Positions 8,668 through 17,267 of a stretch of DNA of 64,000 bases are shown piece after piece (position 1 is the first letter of the stretch; every line of letters starts with the position of its first letter). The notes below the pieces were generated by a model. That model was not told the origin of the DNA, did not search any database, and saw only the letters and a list, made by a program, of their open reading frames with translations. The translations under genes and the position numbers were made by a program. The DNA is from Porphyromonadaceae bacterium UBA7087 (GTDB taxonomy: Bacteria > Bacteroidota > Bacteroidia > Bacteroidales > Muribaculaceae): positions 13,245 to 77,244 of the forward strand of contig DKYZ01000056.1 of NCBI GenBank assembly GCA_002493515.1, read 5' to 3'.

Positions 8668-11600
8668 TCAGGGAGCCGTCACGGCCAGTTTTCTTGTTTT
8701 GGATGTCTTGGCTCCGTTGGCCGAGGTTACCGTGGCGCGGTATAGGTAGATTCCGCGTGGCACCCTCACACCCGACTTGTCGGTCAGGTTCCATCCGAAT
8801 CTGAGCGTGGAGTCGGACGACGTGGGCGTATTTGACGAGTTGCTCCATACGAGTCCTCCGGAGAGGTCGAACACCTCGATCAAGCAGTCAAGAGTCTCCA
8901 GAGCCCTGTCGGTGATCACGCTGAACACTACGCTCGTGCGAGCCGGATTGACATCTGTCGACACCTCGGTGATTCCCGGAGCCGCCGCCACATCCACATT
9001 AAACTCTATACGGGCCGTGGAGGAATTGTTGGCGTTGTCCCATACCGTCAGGTCAAGGGTGTGCTTGCCGGCTCCGATGCCGCTCAGAGGATAAGTGAGC
9101 CTTCCCGAGGTCACGTCAGATATGTCGCTCTTGAAGTAGGAGCTCAGGTTGTCGATGAACTCCTTGCCGTCAATTGTAAGCGATATTCCGTGGCCGATGC
9201 CGGAGTTGGATATGTTGATTCCGGAAGGGTCGTTGAAGTCTGCTATCACCACCGGGCTCGGGCTTACCACAGCTCCGTCGGTGAAGTTGTCGTTGTTGAG
9301 CACGAAGCGTGTGATTTCCGGGCCGTCCACATCGTCCGGCAGCGCCGGATCATAGCCATAGACATAGAAATCAGTGGTTGAGCCGGATGCCTCGCGCATA
9401 TCGTCGGAGCTGGCATAGATGTTGAGCAGCGCAGGGCTGTAATTGTTCTCTATCTCCGAGGGAAGCAGCATCTCCATTTCCCATTTTCCGTTCTCCACGA
9501 CACACTGTCCTGTGAAGAGAAGGGTCTTTCTGTCGTTGTAGATGCACTCCTTTCCATCTTTGCCGTTGCCGTTGGTGGTGATGATTCTCTCCGCGTCGAA
9601 AAGGGTGATTTCCGCAGTTCCGTTGAAGTCGGTCACAGGATTCCCCTGCATGTCGGTGATATGACCGCTTGCCTTGGCACGGCTGCGCGCGGCAAGTTCC
9701 GGAAGATTGTCGCCGGCCTCGGCCAGGCTCACCCCGGCAATGCTGTCGACCCTGACCTTATAATTGATGGAGGTTATCCTCATCGAGGGGTCACCCATGA
9801 ACGCGAACTTCAGGTTGTTGTCAGTGCTGCTGTCATTCTTTCCGGCGATATAGATGTCTCCTATACGGCGCGGCAGGCCGTCGGCTCCGCTTTTGAATGT
9901 CCTTGATGCGGTGTTGGCGTTCAAAACCCCGTTGGGGGACACATATACCGTCCTGCTTGGACATATCATCCCTATTACACCCGCTGTCGGATTGAGCCAC
10001 AGCTCCTCGGCGCCGCTCACCGCGTCATCGTCCCAACGCATGAACTCGCATGTGGCGGCGAAAATGAACGGCAGCCGCGTGTTGCTCATGGATATGATGT
10101 CTGTCCAGTTCACAACTCCCTCATGAGTCAGCCCCGTCGGGTTTCCGTGGCCGATATAGTCGATATATGCCACTCCGTCGTTGATTTTCTGGAAAAGCCT
10201 CTTCTTGGCCTGGGGATATGCCGGGCCTTTGCCTGAGAACTCCAGCGGATATGAGTCGAGGTAAAGACGCTCGTAAAGGAAGTCCTTACCCAGGTCTCCA
10301 TTGATGAACTGACTGTAAACAGCTTCTGCCTGTTCCAGATGTGTTCCGTCGTCCTGGTCGTCAGCGATTATCATGACGTTGTTGCGCCATCCTCCCAGAT
10401 CCGGCTCATTGATATATTTCTCAAGTTTGTCGACGGCCCTCATGGCCTCAGCCAGGTTCTTGACAGGCATCCTGCCTACAGCCACGTGAATTTTTGATCC
10501 GGCGATGTAGAATCTTGAAGGGTTGTCATCAAGCATTCCGATATAGTCGTCGGTAGAGTATGAGGTGTTCTCGTTTACTCTTGTCTCTTCTGAATGCCAT
10601 ATCGGAACCCTGGGATATCCGGCGCTCCTGACAGCCGGAGTGACCATTTTGTTGTCGTATGTGGGCCGGCTCATAATCAGGCAGTAGCGCGTGTAATCGC
10701 CATCCTTTCCGGCCCGGTCGTACCACATCTTCAGAAGCTTGCGGAACGCCGTGACGTCGGGTGAACCAGACGAGAACTCATTGTAGATCTCCTCCGGAGT
10801 GAGCGCCAAGACGTCGAGTCCGTCGGTCTCCGCGTGCAGCTGAACGATTCTCTGGGCCGCCGACATATATTCCTTGGGTGAGATGAGAAGCATCCCCGGT
10901 GCGGGCATGGCGTGGATATTCTGGTTGGCCACCTTTATGGGAGATGTCACGGCCCTCTTAATCTTGGATGGATCGAAAGCGATATATTCGCGATAACCAG
11001 TGGATTCCACATGGAAAATGGCTTTGCTTCCCTCACGGCGTGCGGTCAGTGCCTTTGGCGTGCGGAAATCGGTTATGTCCCATATCACGGTCTCGTCGGA
11101 ACATCCCTCCAGGGTAAAGTCTGACGGAGTCTTTATATCTGCGTAAAAATACAGCTCGCCGTCGCTGAGTTTAAGGGCGCGCTCATATTCCACCTCGATA
11201 AAATCGAGCCTGGCCTTGAAGAGGGCTCCTGAGCAGGCGAACTTTATAGCAAGGTCAAGTTTGTTGCCGGCATCCTTCACATCTTTCTGGATGGTTGTCA
11301 GTTTGATGAAGTCGTCCGTTATGTTGGTTATCACGTCGGATGACGCGGCCGGAAGCTCTGTTCCATTGGCCGTGAACTGCAATGAGCCCTGGCCGCTGGT
11401 GATTTTGGATCCGAATCTGGTCTTGAAGCGGGCGTCTTCACCGATATTGTCAGGGAGAGGGAATGAGAAGGTCTTTGTAGACTGCACCCTGAAGTCCTCG
11501 CCGAGCAGCAGGCGTCCGTAATTGCCTGCGGCTTCCATGTCCTTCTCGTGAAGCAGACGGCATGTGAACGACGTTACGGCATCCCCTCCCTTCGGAGAGG

Positions 11601-12120
11601 CGTCTGTGGCCTCTGGAGTGAACGCGCTTTCGTCGCGGTCGCTGATGAAATAGCGGCTCTCGTCGGAATAGGGGTTGGAGGTATGGGTGTAGGTCATGGC
11701 GCCTGAGCGGTTTTTTTCCCATCTTTCGGTGCCTGTGCCGAAAAACACGATGCCTTTTGCCGTTCTCACGGAGGGAACGGGAGGAAGATCGTCGGGATTG
11801 TCGGAATTCAGCGTCTCCGGCAGAATGGCGCCGCCGTATCCATAGACACGCACCTTGTCGGGGTCATTGAAGCCGAGGTTCTTGAGCTGGGCATTGGTGA
11901 TCAGCTGCATGCCTGTAGTCTCTACGTTGACTTTTGCCCATTTTCCTGAAGCGAGCGCGGATTCAGCCGCATAGTTTTCAGGCGCAAGGGCAAGGGCATA
12001 TGGCGTTGCGATGGCTGCGCCAAGCAGGCATGCAGTCATGGTCACGGAGATGGATCGCACCGTCTGCCTGGGCAGACGTATATGTCTGAATATGTATGAA
12101 AGTGCGTCGGATAGCGTCAT
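8668..12120 (-). CDS. porU: Type IX secretion system sortase PorU (C25 peptidase)
   Basis: 1150 residues. Signal peptide with an N-terminal extension (hydrophobic part about 27-45, MTACLLGAAIATPYALA), N-terminal PorU domain, C25 caspase-like domain and a C-terminal sorting-type domain ending with PRGIYLYRATV. Catalytic residues: His658 in YIGHGNPTGLTHE and Cys691 in FAATCEFMRWDDD, the wording typical of canonical PorU. In P. gingivalis, PorU cleaves the C-terminal signal of T9SS cargo at the surface and attaches cargo to A-LPS. It is first in the run porU-rex-FAH-porU2-porV-ispF; the 89-base gap upstream holds no clear promoter. Confidence 0.92.
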   Translation of the reverse strand: MTLSDALSYIFRHIRLPRQTVRSISVTMTACLLGAAIATPYALALAPENYAAESALASGKWAKVNVETTGMQLITNAQLKNLGFNDPDKVRVYGYGGAILPETLNSDNPDDLPPVPSVRTAKGIVFFGTGTERWEKNRSGAMTYTHTSNPYSDESRYFISDRDESAFTPEATDASPKGGDAVTSFTCRLLHEKDMEAAGNYGRLLLGEDFRVQSTKTFSFPLPDNIGEDARFKTRFGSKITSGQGSLQFTANGTELPAASSDVITNITDDFIKLTTIQKDVKDAGNKLDLAIKFACSGALFKARLDFIEVEYERALKLSDGELYFYADIKTPSDFTLEGCSDETVIWDITDFRTPKALTARREGSKAIFHVESTGYREYIAFDPSKIKRAVTSPIKVANQNIHAMPAPGMLLISPKEYMSAAQRIVQLHAETDGLDVLALTPEEIYNEFSSGSPDVTAFRKLLKMWYDRAGKDGDYTRYCLIMSRPTYDNKMVTPAVRSAGYPRVPIWHSEETRVNENTSYSTDDYIGMLDDNPSRFYIAGSKIHVAVGRMPVKNLAEAMRAVDKLEKYINEPDLGGWRNNVMIIADDQDDGTHLEQAEAVYSQFINGDLGKDFLYERLYLDSYPLEFSGKGPAYPQAKKRLFQKINDGVAYIDYIGHGNPTGLTHEGVVNWTDIISMSNTRLPFIFAATCEFMRWDDDAVSGAEELWLNPTAGVIGMICPSRTVYVSPNGVLNANTASRTFKSGADGLPRRIGDIYIAGKNDSSTDNNLKFAFMGDPSMRITSINYKVRVDSIAGVSLAEAGDNLPELAARSRAKASGHITDMQGNPVTDFNGTAEITLFDAERIITTNGNGKDGKECIYNDRKTLLFTGQCVVENGKWEMEMLLPSEIENNYSPALLNIYASSDDMREASGSTTDFYVYGYDPALPDDVDGPEITRFVLNNDNFTDGAVVSPSPVVIADFNDPSGINISNSGIGHGISLTIDGKEFIDNLSSYFKSDISDVTSGRLTYPLSGIGAGKHTLDLTVWDNANNSSTARIEFNVDVAAAPGITEVSTDVNPARTSVVFSVITDRALETLDCLIEVFDLSGGLVWSNSSNTPTSSDSTLRFGWNLTDKSGVRVPRGIYLYRATVTSANGAKTSKTRKLAVTAP

Positions 12121-12209
12121 AATGGTTGGATTGTTGCTGAGTTATAAACGAGAAAGGGAGGTCCGTAAGTATATGCGGGGATAAAAATGTTGGATAATCG
12201 AGGTCTCCT

Positions 12210-12995
12210 TCAGCGCTCCTCCGTGTGATGCGACGGAGATTCCGTGTATGGCCATTGGGCTCCGTTGAGATAATCTTCCCAGTCCTCGCGTGAGCCGCAG
12301 AAAGCGTTGAGGTCGACGTCGCCGCGGATGCCCCTCACCTTGCCGTGGTGGTTGAATTGCCAGAAAGTCCATTCCGCGTTGATGGGATTCGACGAGAATG
12401 AGCATATCCAGAGGGGAGCTCCGGGGAAGAGGTCGGCTATGTAGTCGTAATAGCCCTCCTTGTTGGTATAGAAGGTGATTCGGTGTCCCAGCAGATTAAG
12501 ATAGTCTACCATTGACGAGAGTCTGTCCTTTACCAGGGAGTCAGGCACGTTGGCTGGGTTTCCCTGCTTCTCGACGTCGATAGCCAGACCGAGCTCGGGC
12601 TTGCGGCTTCCCACGGTGCGAAGCAGGTTGATGGCCTGGCTGACCCCGTCTTTGTCAAAACGGAAGAAATGATACACACCGATCTTTAGGCCGGCATGTT
12701 CCGCCTTGCGGTAGTTCAGGCGGAAATTGTCGTCTCTGAAAGTCTCCCCTTCCGAGGCCTTTATGAAGACGAAGTCGATGCCGTCTTTTGCTGCCGCGTC
12801 GAGGTTCATCATGCCATTGTGGGCCGAGATGTCGATGCCTCTTACGGGGTATCGTTCCGGGTCGACATACGGGGGAGTGGTCATGAACTCATGATAAGCC
12901 CATATGCAGGCGCATATGAGCATCAGGGAGACCACCAGAAAGAGGGCCGCCACGCGGATATCGTTGAGTTTTGACTTAAGGGCCTGAAAAACCAT
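12210..12995 (-). CDS. Membrane-anchored GH25 lysozyme (muramidase)
   Basis: 261 residues. One N-terminal transmembrane segment (about 17-36) places the catalytic domain outside the inner membrane. The GH25 domain runs from about 50 to 240: RGIDISAHNG carries the first catalytic Asp, FVFIKASEG is strand two, IGVYHFFRF strand three, GLAIDVEKQG holds the Asp/Glu pair, and WTFWQFN is the conserved end. GH25 enzymes cut the MurNAc-GlcNAc bond of peptidoglycan. It stands alone with its own promoter at 13048-13078. Confidence 0.9.
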   Translation of the reverse strand: MVFQALKSKLNDIRVAALFLVVSLMLICACIWAYHEFMTTPPYVDPERYPVRGIDISAHNGMMNLDAAAKDGIDFVFIKASEGETFRDDNFRLNYRKAEHAGLKIGVYHFFRFDKDGVSQAINLLRTVGSRKPELGLAIDVEKQGNPANVPDSLVKDRLSSMVDYLNLLGHRITFYTNKEGYYDYIADLFPGAPLWICSFSSNPINAEWTFWQFNHHGKVRGIRGDVDLNAFCGSREDWEDYLNGAQWPYTESPSHHTEER

Positions 12996-13047
12996 GGCAT
13001 GAAAATAAGATAATGGAGGAGGACCCGGATATCTGTTTTCGGGATTA

Positions 13048-13078
13048 CAAAAGTATAAAAAAAAGAGTCGCCGTGCAA
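13048..13078 (-). promoter_or_regulatory. Promoter of the GH25 lysozyme gene
   Basis: On the minus strand: TTG (13078-13076), 20 bases, then TACTTTTG (13055-13048), matching TTG-N20-TAnnTTTG. It drives the gene starting at 12995 and lies back-to-back with the cvpA promoter. Confidence 0.6.
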
Positions 13079-13104
13079 TAAGTGGAGTGTAAAAGGATAT
13101 AAAT

Positions 13105-13135
13105 TTTGAATATTGCGGAGATTGAGGTAATTTTG
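13105..13135 (+). promoter_or_regulatory. Promoter of the cvpA-sufCDS operon
   Basis: TTTG (13105-13108), 19 bases, TAATTTTG (13128-13135): an exact Bacteroidota primary-sigma-type promoter. The cvpA ATG at 13155 follows 19 bases after the -7 box, leaving a very short leader. Confidence 0.7.
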
Positions 13136-13154
13136 CAGAAAATAAGACCGGGAG

Positions 13155-13790
13155 ATGCAGATTGCCGATGCCATGTATCAGCTTGTGGCCCTGGTTGTGG
13201 CGGCCGTCTCGATAGTGGGGGGCTACCGCAAAGGGCTTACGGGGCAGGTGCCGGACGTGTTGGGATTCGCGTTCGGGCTTGTCACGGCTCGCGTGCTGTC
13301 GCCCGAGCTGGAGAGCTGGCTGGTGGATACGCTTCCCTTTCTCTGGAGCGGGCCGTCAGGGGCGGTCATGCCAAGCGTGGTGGCCTCCTCGGGGGTGTAT
13401 CTGGCTGTCTTCTATGCTTTCCGTTCCCTTACGGCGGTGTTGCGCCGGGCGATGGAGGTTTTCGATATCGGGGTTCCCGACTCGCTGCTGGGAGCCGCAT
13501 TCGGCCTGACAAAGTATATGACCATTCTCTCGATAATCTACAATCTCCTTCTCTGCATCAATCCCGACTCGCGGCTCATGCGGTGGCAGAACGCCAACGA
13601 CGGCAACATTGTGGAGGAGGTGCTCGCCCTCTCCCCGGCGTTGCTCGGGGGGCTTGGGGCCGAGGAGCTCTCTCATCAGGTGCAGCTGAGGGAGGCCCGG
13701 AAGATATCATGCAACCAAAGCGGAACAGGCGGCGTTATAAATCTGGAGTCGGTCTGTTTCCGTCCAAAAGATATAATAGAAAATGCTTAA
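13155..13790 (+). CDS. CvpA-family membrane protein
   Basis: 211-residue integral membrane protein with about four hydrophobic segments (roughly 8-25, 34-48, 65-85, 112-132), matching the CvpA/colicin V production family, whose exact role is unsettled (envelope homeostasis in enterobacteria). The last 25 residues (after ARKIS) look unlike the rest and run over the start of sufC by 8 bases. In many Bacteroides genomes, as far as I recall, a CvpA gene precedes sufB; here sufC follows directly, so the odd tail may mark an old deletion junction. Confidence 0.8.
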   Translation: MQIADAMYQLVALVVAAVSIVGGYRKGLTGQVPDVLGFAFGLVTARVLSPELESWLVDTLPFLWSGPSGAVMPSVVASSGVYLAVFYAFRSLTAVLRRAMEVFDIGVPDSLLGAAFGLTKYMTILSIIYNLLLCINPDSRLMRWQNANDGNIVEEVLALSPALLGGLGAEELSHQVQLREARKISCNQSGTGGVINLESVCFRPKDIIENA

Positions 13791-14550
13791 AGTAAATAAT
13801 TTACATGCCGTCATCAACGGTAAGGAGATATTGAAGGGAATCAATCTGGAGGTTAAGCCGGGCGAGGTGCATGCCATAATGGGCCCCAACGGTTCGGGAA
13901 AGTCCACGCTCTCGATGGTGCTCGCCGGGAATCCGGCATACGAGGTCACCGGAGGCAGCGCCGAGTTCTATGGCAAGGACCTTCTTGCCATGCCTCCTGA
14001 AATCAGGAGTTACGAGGGCCTTTTTCTCGGTTTCCAGTATCCTGTGGAGATTCCTGGCGTCTCGATGGTGAATTTCATGCGAGCCGCCGTCAACGCCAAG
14101 CGTGAGTATTTCGGACAGCCGCCCATGAGCGCCACCGATTTCCTCAAGATGATGCGCGAGAAGAGGGCTATTGTCGAGCTTGACAACAAGCTGGCCTCCC
14201 GTTCCGTCAACGAGGGTTTCTCCGGGGGTGAGAAGAAGCGCAACGAGATTTTCCAGATGGCTGTGCTTGAGCCGAGGCTTTCAATTCTCGACGAGACCGA
14301 TTCCGGTCTCGACATAGATGCCCTCCGTATAGTGGCCGAGGGTGTCAACAAGCTCAAGACCGAGAACAACGCCACCATCGTGATTACCCATTATCAGCGT
14401 CTGCTCGATTACATAAAGCCTGAGTTCGTACACATCCTTTATAAGGGGCGTATCGTGAAGACCGGCGGACCGGAGCTTGCGCTTGAGCTTGAGGAGCGTG
14501 GCTACGACTGGATCAAGGAGCAGGTGGACAGTCAAAACGAGGAGGCATGA
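13783..14550 (+). CDS. sufC: Fe-S cluster assembly ATPase SufC
   Basis: 255-residue ABC-type ATPase of the SUF iron-sulfur assembly scaffold. Walker [10 protein letters not shown] near residue 33, SufC-type signature [14 protein letters not shown] near 146, Walker [15 protein letters not shown] near 166, and switch His in VITHYQR near 206. In known systems SufC dimerises on the SufB-SufD heterodimer and drives conformational change during cluster building. It overlaps cvpA by 8 bases and is coupled to sufD by an ATGA overlap. No sufB is present in the window. Confidence 0.97.
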   Translation: MLKVNNLHAVINGKEILKGINLEVKPGEVHAIMGPNGSGKSTLSMVLAGNPAYEVTGGSAEFYGKDLLAMPPEIRSYEGLFLGFQYPVEIPGVSMVNFMRAAVNAKREYFGQPPMSATDFLKMMREKRAIVELDNKLASRSVNEGFSGGEKKRNEIFQMAVLEPRLSILDETDSGLDIDALRIVAEGVNKLKTENNATIVITHYQRLLDYIKPEFVHILYKGRIVKTGGPELALELEERGYDWIKEQVDSQNEEA

Positions 14551-15902
14551 CCATGGACGCCCTGAGACAATATATCGACCTTTACAGGGAGCATCCGCAG
14601 CTTGTGGAAGGCAACAGCGCGGATATTCTCAACCGTCCGCGCCGCCGCGCTCTGGAGGCGTTGGAGAACATGGCGCTTCCCCCGGTTGGAAGCGAGCACT
14701 ATGCGGTCACCGACCTCTCGTCGATGCTGGCTCCCGACTATGGAGTCAATCTTGCCCGAGTGGCCATAGACGTCAATCCCGGAGCAAGTTTCCATTGCGG
14801 AGTGCCCAATATCACCACCTCCCTGCATTTCCTGATGAACGACATCTATGCGTCGTCGGGCGACGGAGTGTGTCTGCAGGAGGGTGTGTTTGCGGGAAGC
14901 CTCCGACGCTTCTGCGAGCTGTATCCCGATGAGGCATCGCGCTGTTACGGAAAGGTCGCCGGGATGGAGAATCCCGTGGCAGCCCTGAATACTCTCCTGG
15001 CGCAGGATGGTTTTGTGCTGAGGGTATCCAAGGGGGTCAAGGTGGAGAAGCCTGTCCAGCTTGTGAGCATCCTTGAGAACGGAATGCCCCTTATGGCGGT
15101 CAGACGCCTGCTTGTGATAATGGAGGAGGGAAGTGAGGCACGTCTTCTGGTGTGTGACCATACGCAGAATCCCGACGTGGAATTCCTCGCCCTTCAGATT
15201 GTGGAGATATTCGCCGGCCCCGACAGCCGGCTCGACTATTACGACCTCGAGGAGTCGACAGAGAAGACCCGTCGCCTGTGTTCGCTTTATCTCCGCCAGG
15301 AGGAGCGCAGCGAGGTGCTCATAGACGGAATGACCATTTTCAACGGCAAGACACGCAATGAATACAATTGCGCCTTCGCAGGCAAGGGCGCCTCGCTCCG
15401 TCTGATGGGCATGGGCATAGAAGACCGCAGCCGTGAGGTGGAGACCTATTCGCGTGTAGAGCATCTTGTTCCCGAATGCCACACCGACGAGCTCTTCAAA
15501 TATGTGGTCGACGACCAGGCCCGCGGTTCATTCGAGGGGCTTGTATACGTCGCCGAGGGGGCCGAGAAAACTGAGGCCTACCAGTCGAACCGCAACATTG
15601 TGGGAAGCGACACGGCGAGAATGTTCTCGAAGCCGCAGCTTGAGATATACAATGACGACGTGAAATGTTCCCACGGCTCAGCGATAGGGCAGCTCGACGC
15701 CATGCAGGTGTTCTATATGCGCACACGTGGCCTGAGCGAGGCTACCGCGCGGCTGCTGCTCAAGCAGGCGTTTATGGCCGATGTGATCGACGGTGTCCGT
15801 CTTGAGCCCCTCCGCGAGAGGCTCCGCATGATGGTGGAGAGAAGATTTGCCGGAGAGGAGGCGGGATGCCGTTCCTGCTCCGGAGCTTGCATGGTTAAAT
15901 GA
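14547..15902 (+). CDS. sufD: Fe-S cluster assembly protein SufD
   Basis: 451 residues. N-terminal helical part, then a right-handed beta-helix core with [22 protein letters not shown] near the C-terminus, the SufB/SufD family signature containing the conserved His. It lacks the N-terminal features of SufB and matches SufD in length. It ends with a cysteine cluster, CRSCSGAC, just before the stop. The ATG overlaps the sufC stop (ATGA); a second ATG lies 6 bases on. SufD normally pairs with SufB, which is missing here, so the partner must be elsewhere or the scaffold is altered. Confidence 0.93.
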   Translation: MTMDALRQYIDLYREHPQLVEGNSADILNRPRRRALEALENMALPPVGSEHYAVTDLSSMLAPDYGVNLARVAIDVNPGASFHCGVPNITTSLHFLMNDIYASSGDGVCLQEGVFAGSLRRFCELYPDEASRCYGKVAGMENPVAALNTLLAQDGFVLRVSKGVKVEKPVQLVSILENGMPLMAVRRLLVIMEEGSEARLLVCDHTQNPDVEFLALQIVEIFAGPDSRLDYYDLEESTEKTRRLCSLYLRQEERSEVLIDGMTIFNGKTRNEYNCAFAGKGASLRLMGMGIEDRSREVETYSRVEHLVPECHTDELFKYVVDDQARGSFEGLVYVAEGAEKTEAYQSNRNIVGSDTARMFSKPQLEIYNDDVKCSHGSAIGQLDAMQVFYMRTRGLSEATARLLLKQAFMADVIDGVRLEPLRERLRMMVERRFAGEEAGCRSCSGACMVK

Positions 15903-15950
15903 CTTCGGGGCGTGGCTGGAAAGAGCCGCGTCGCCGGCAAGATGAGTGTT

Positions 15951-17159
15951 ATGGATATTAATGAAATAAGGAGAAAGTTTCCCATTCTCGACAGGAAGGT
16001 GGAGGGAAGAAACCTGGTCTACCTTGACAATACCGCCACGTCGCAGACCCCCCACAGTGTCGTCAGCGACATTTCGAGCCTGTATGAGCATACGAAGGCC
16101 AATGTGCATCGGGGTGTGCATACTCTTTCGCAGGAGGCCACCGACCTTCAGGAGCGTACCCGCGAGCATGTGCGCCGGTATATCAACGCCTCGTCGATAG
16201 AGGAGGTGGTGTTCACACGCGGCACGACGGAAGCCATAAATCTGGTGGCCTCGTCGTTCGGCGACCGTCTGCGCGACGGCGACGAGATTGTGCTCACTGT
16301 GATGGAGCATCACGCCAATATCGTCCCCTGGCAGCTTCTGCAGCGGCATAAGGACATAAGGCTCAGGGTTGTGGACATTGATTCGGAGGGAACGCTCGAT
16401 CTTAGGCAATACCGTTCCCTTTTCAATGAGCATACCCGTCTGGTTGCATTCTGCCATGTCAGCAACGTGCTCGGCACTGTCAATCCGGTCAGGGAGATGA
16501 CCGCTTTTGCCAAAGAGAGAGGGGTGCCTGTGCTTATCGACGGAGCCCAGGCGTCGCCGCATATGAAAATAGATGTCAGGGATCTCGACTGCGATTTCTA
16601 TGCCTTCTCTTCCCACAAGATGTATGGCCCCACGGGGGTGGGCGTCCTTTACGGGCGCCGGGAGCTGCTTGAGTCGATGCCTCCTTATCAGGGTGGGGGG
16701 GAGATGATAAAGCATGTCAGCTTCAGCGGCACCACTTTCGCCGACCTGCCCTTCAAATTCGAGGCGGGGACTCCCGATTTCATCGACATCGCGGCCTTCT
16801 CAAAGGCTCTTGATTTCATAGAGGAGACCGGTATCGACAACATCGCCGCCCATGAGGAGAGGCTCCTGGCATATGCCACCGAGCGGCTTGAACGCATTCC
16901 CGGACTAAGGATTTTCGGAAAGGCTCCGCATAAGAGTGCGGTGATTTCATTCCTGGTGGGAGACATTCATCCCTATGACCTGGGCATGCTTCTCGACAAG
17001 CTCGGAGTGGCGGTGCGCACAGGCCATCACTGCGCCATGCCGCTGATGGAGCGTTTCGGAATACCCGGCACTGTGCGGGCCTCTTTCGCCGTCTACAACA
17101 CATTTGAGGAGGTAGACGCCTTTGTGGCGGCTCTGGAACGTGTAGTCTCGATGTTCTGA
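15951..17159 (+). CDS. sufS: Cysteine desulfurase SufS (group II)
   Basis: 402-residue PLP enzyme that takes sulfur from L-cysteine and supplies it to the SUF scaffold. Start chosen at MDINEIRRKFPILD, which aligns with the family start; upstream ATG 15942 and GTG 15912 would only add a short unconserved tail. Key sites: HANIVPWQ (His stacking on PLP) near 121, FSSHKMYGPTG with the PLP lysine near 224, and RTGHHCAMPLM with the catalytic cysteine near 358. Last gene of the cvpA-sufCDS operon, followed 21 bases later by a strong hairpin. Confidence 0.95.
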   Translation: MDINEIRRKFPILDRKVEGRNLVYLDNTATSQTPHSVVSDISSLYEHTKANVHRGVHTLSQEATDLQERTREHVRRYINASSIEEVVFTRGTTEAINLVASSFGDRLRDGDEIVLTVMEHHANIVPWQLLQRHKDIRLRVVDIDSEGTLDLRQYRSLFNEHTRLVAFCHVSNVLGTVNPVREMTAFAKERGVPVLIDGAQASPHMKIDVRDLDCDFYAFSSHKMYGPTGVGVLYGRRELLESMPPYQGGGEMIKHVSFSGTTFADLPFKFEAGTPDFIDIAAFSKALDFIEETGIDNIAAHEERLLAYATERLERIPGLRIFGKAPHKSAVISFLVGDIHPYDLGMLLDKLGVAVRTGHHCAMPLMERFGIPGTVRASFAVYNTFEEVDAFVAALERVVSMF

Positions 17160-17180
17160 TGCTGTCAATTGTATAACGAG

Positions 17181-17230
17181 GAATGTCCATGTCAGGCGAT
17201 TGGCCTGGCCATGGACATTCTTTCCGCTTT
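17181..17230 (+). terminator. Terminator after sufS
   Basis: Arms 17181-17197 and 17203-17220 form a long hairpin (GAATGTCCATG pairs exactly with CATGGACATTC, with further pairs inside), followed by a T-rich tail TTTCCGCTTT. It separates the suf operon from the MBOAT gene and argues against an upstream MBOAT start at 17169, which would encode the hairpin. Confidence 0.75.
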
Positions 17231-17267
17231 ACCCGGCTCTGGCCCGGCATTCACAAGTTTCTTCATA

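Noticed and set aside
13106..13795. 229-codon plus-strand frame overlapping cvpA in another phase
   Set aside because: Gly/Arg-rich shadow of the GC-rich cvpA sequence; the cvpA frame has clear membrane segments and a promoter at the right distance.
14532..15482. 316-codon minus-strand frame opposite sufD
   Set aside because: Antisense to a well-supported sufD; no domain pattern recognised.
15912..15950. GTG start of sufS at 15912
   Set aside because: The added residues are not part of SufS proteins; ATG 15951 gives the standard N-terminus.
17169..17267. N-terminal extension of the MBOAT gene
   Set aside because: It would translate the sufS terminator hairpin; the family start is at 17268.
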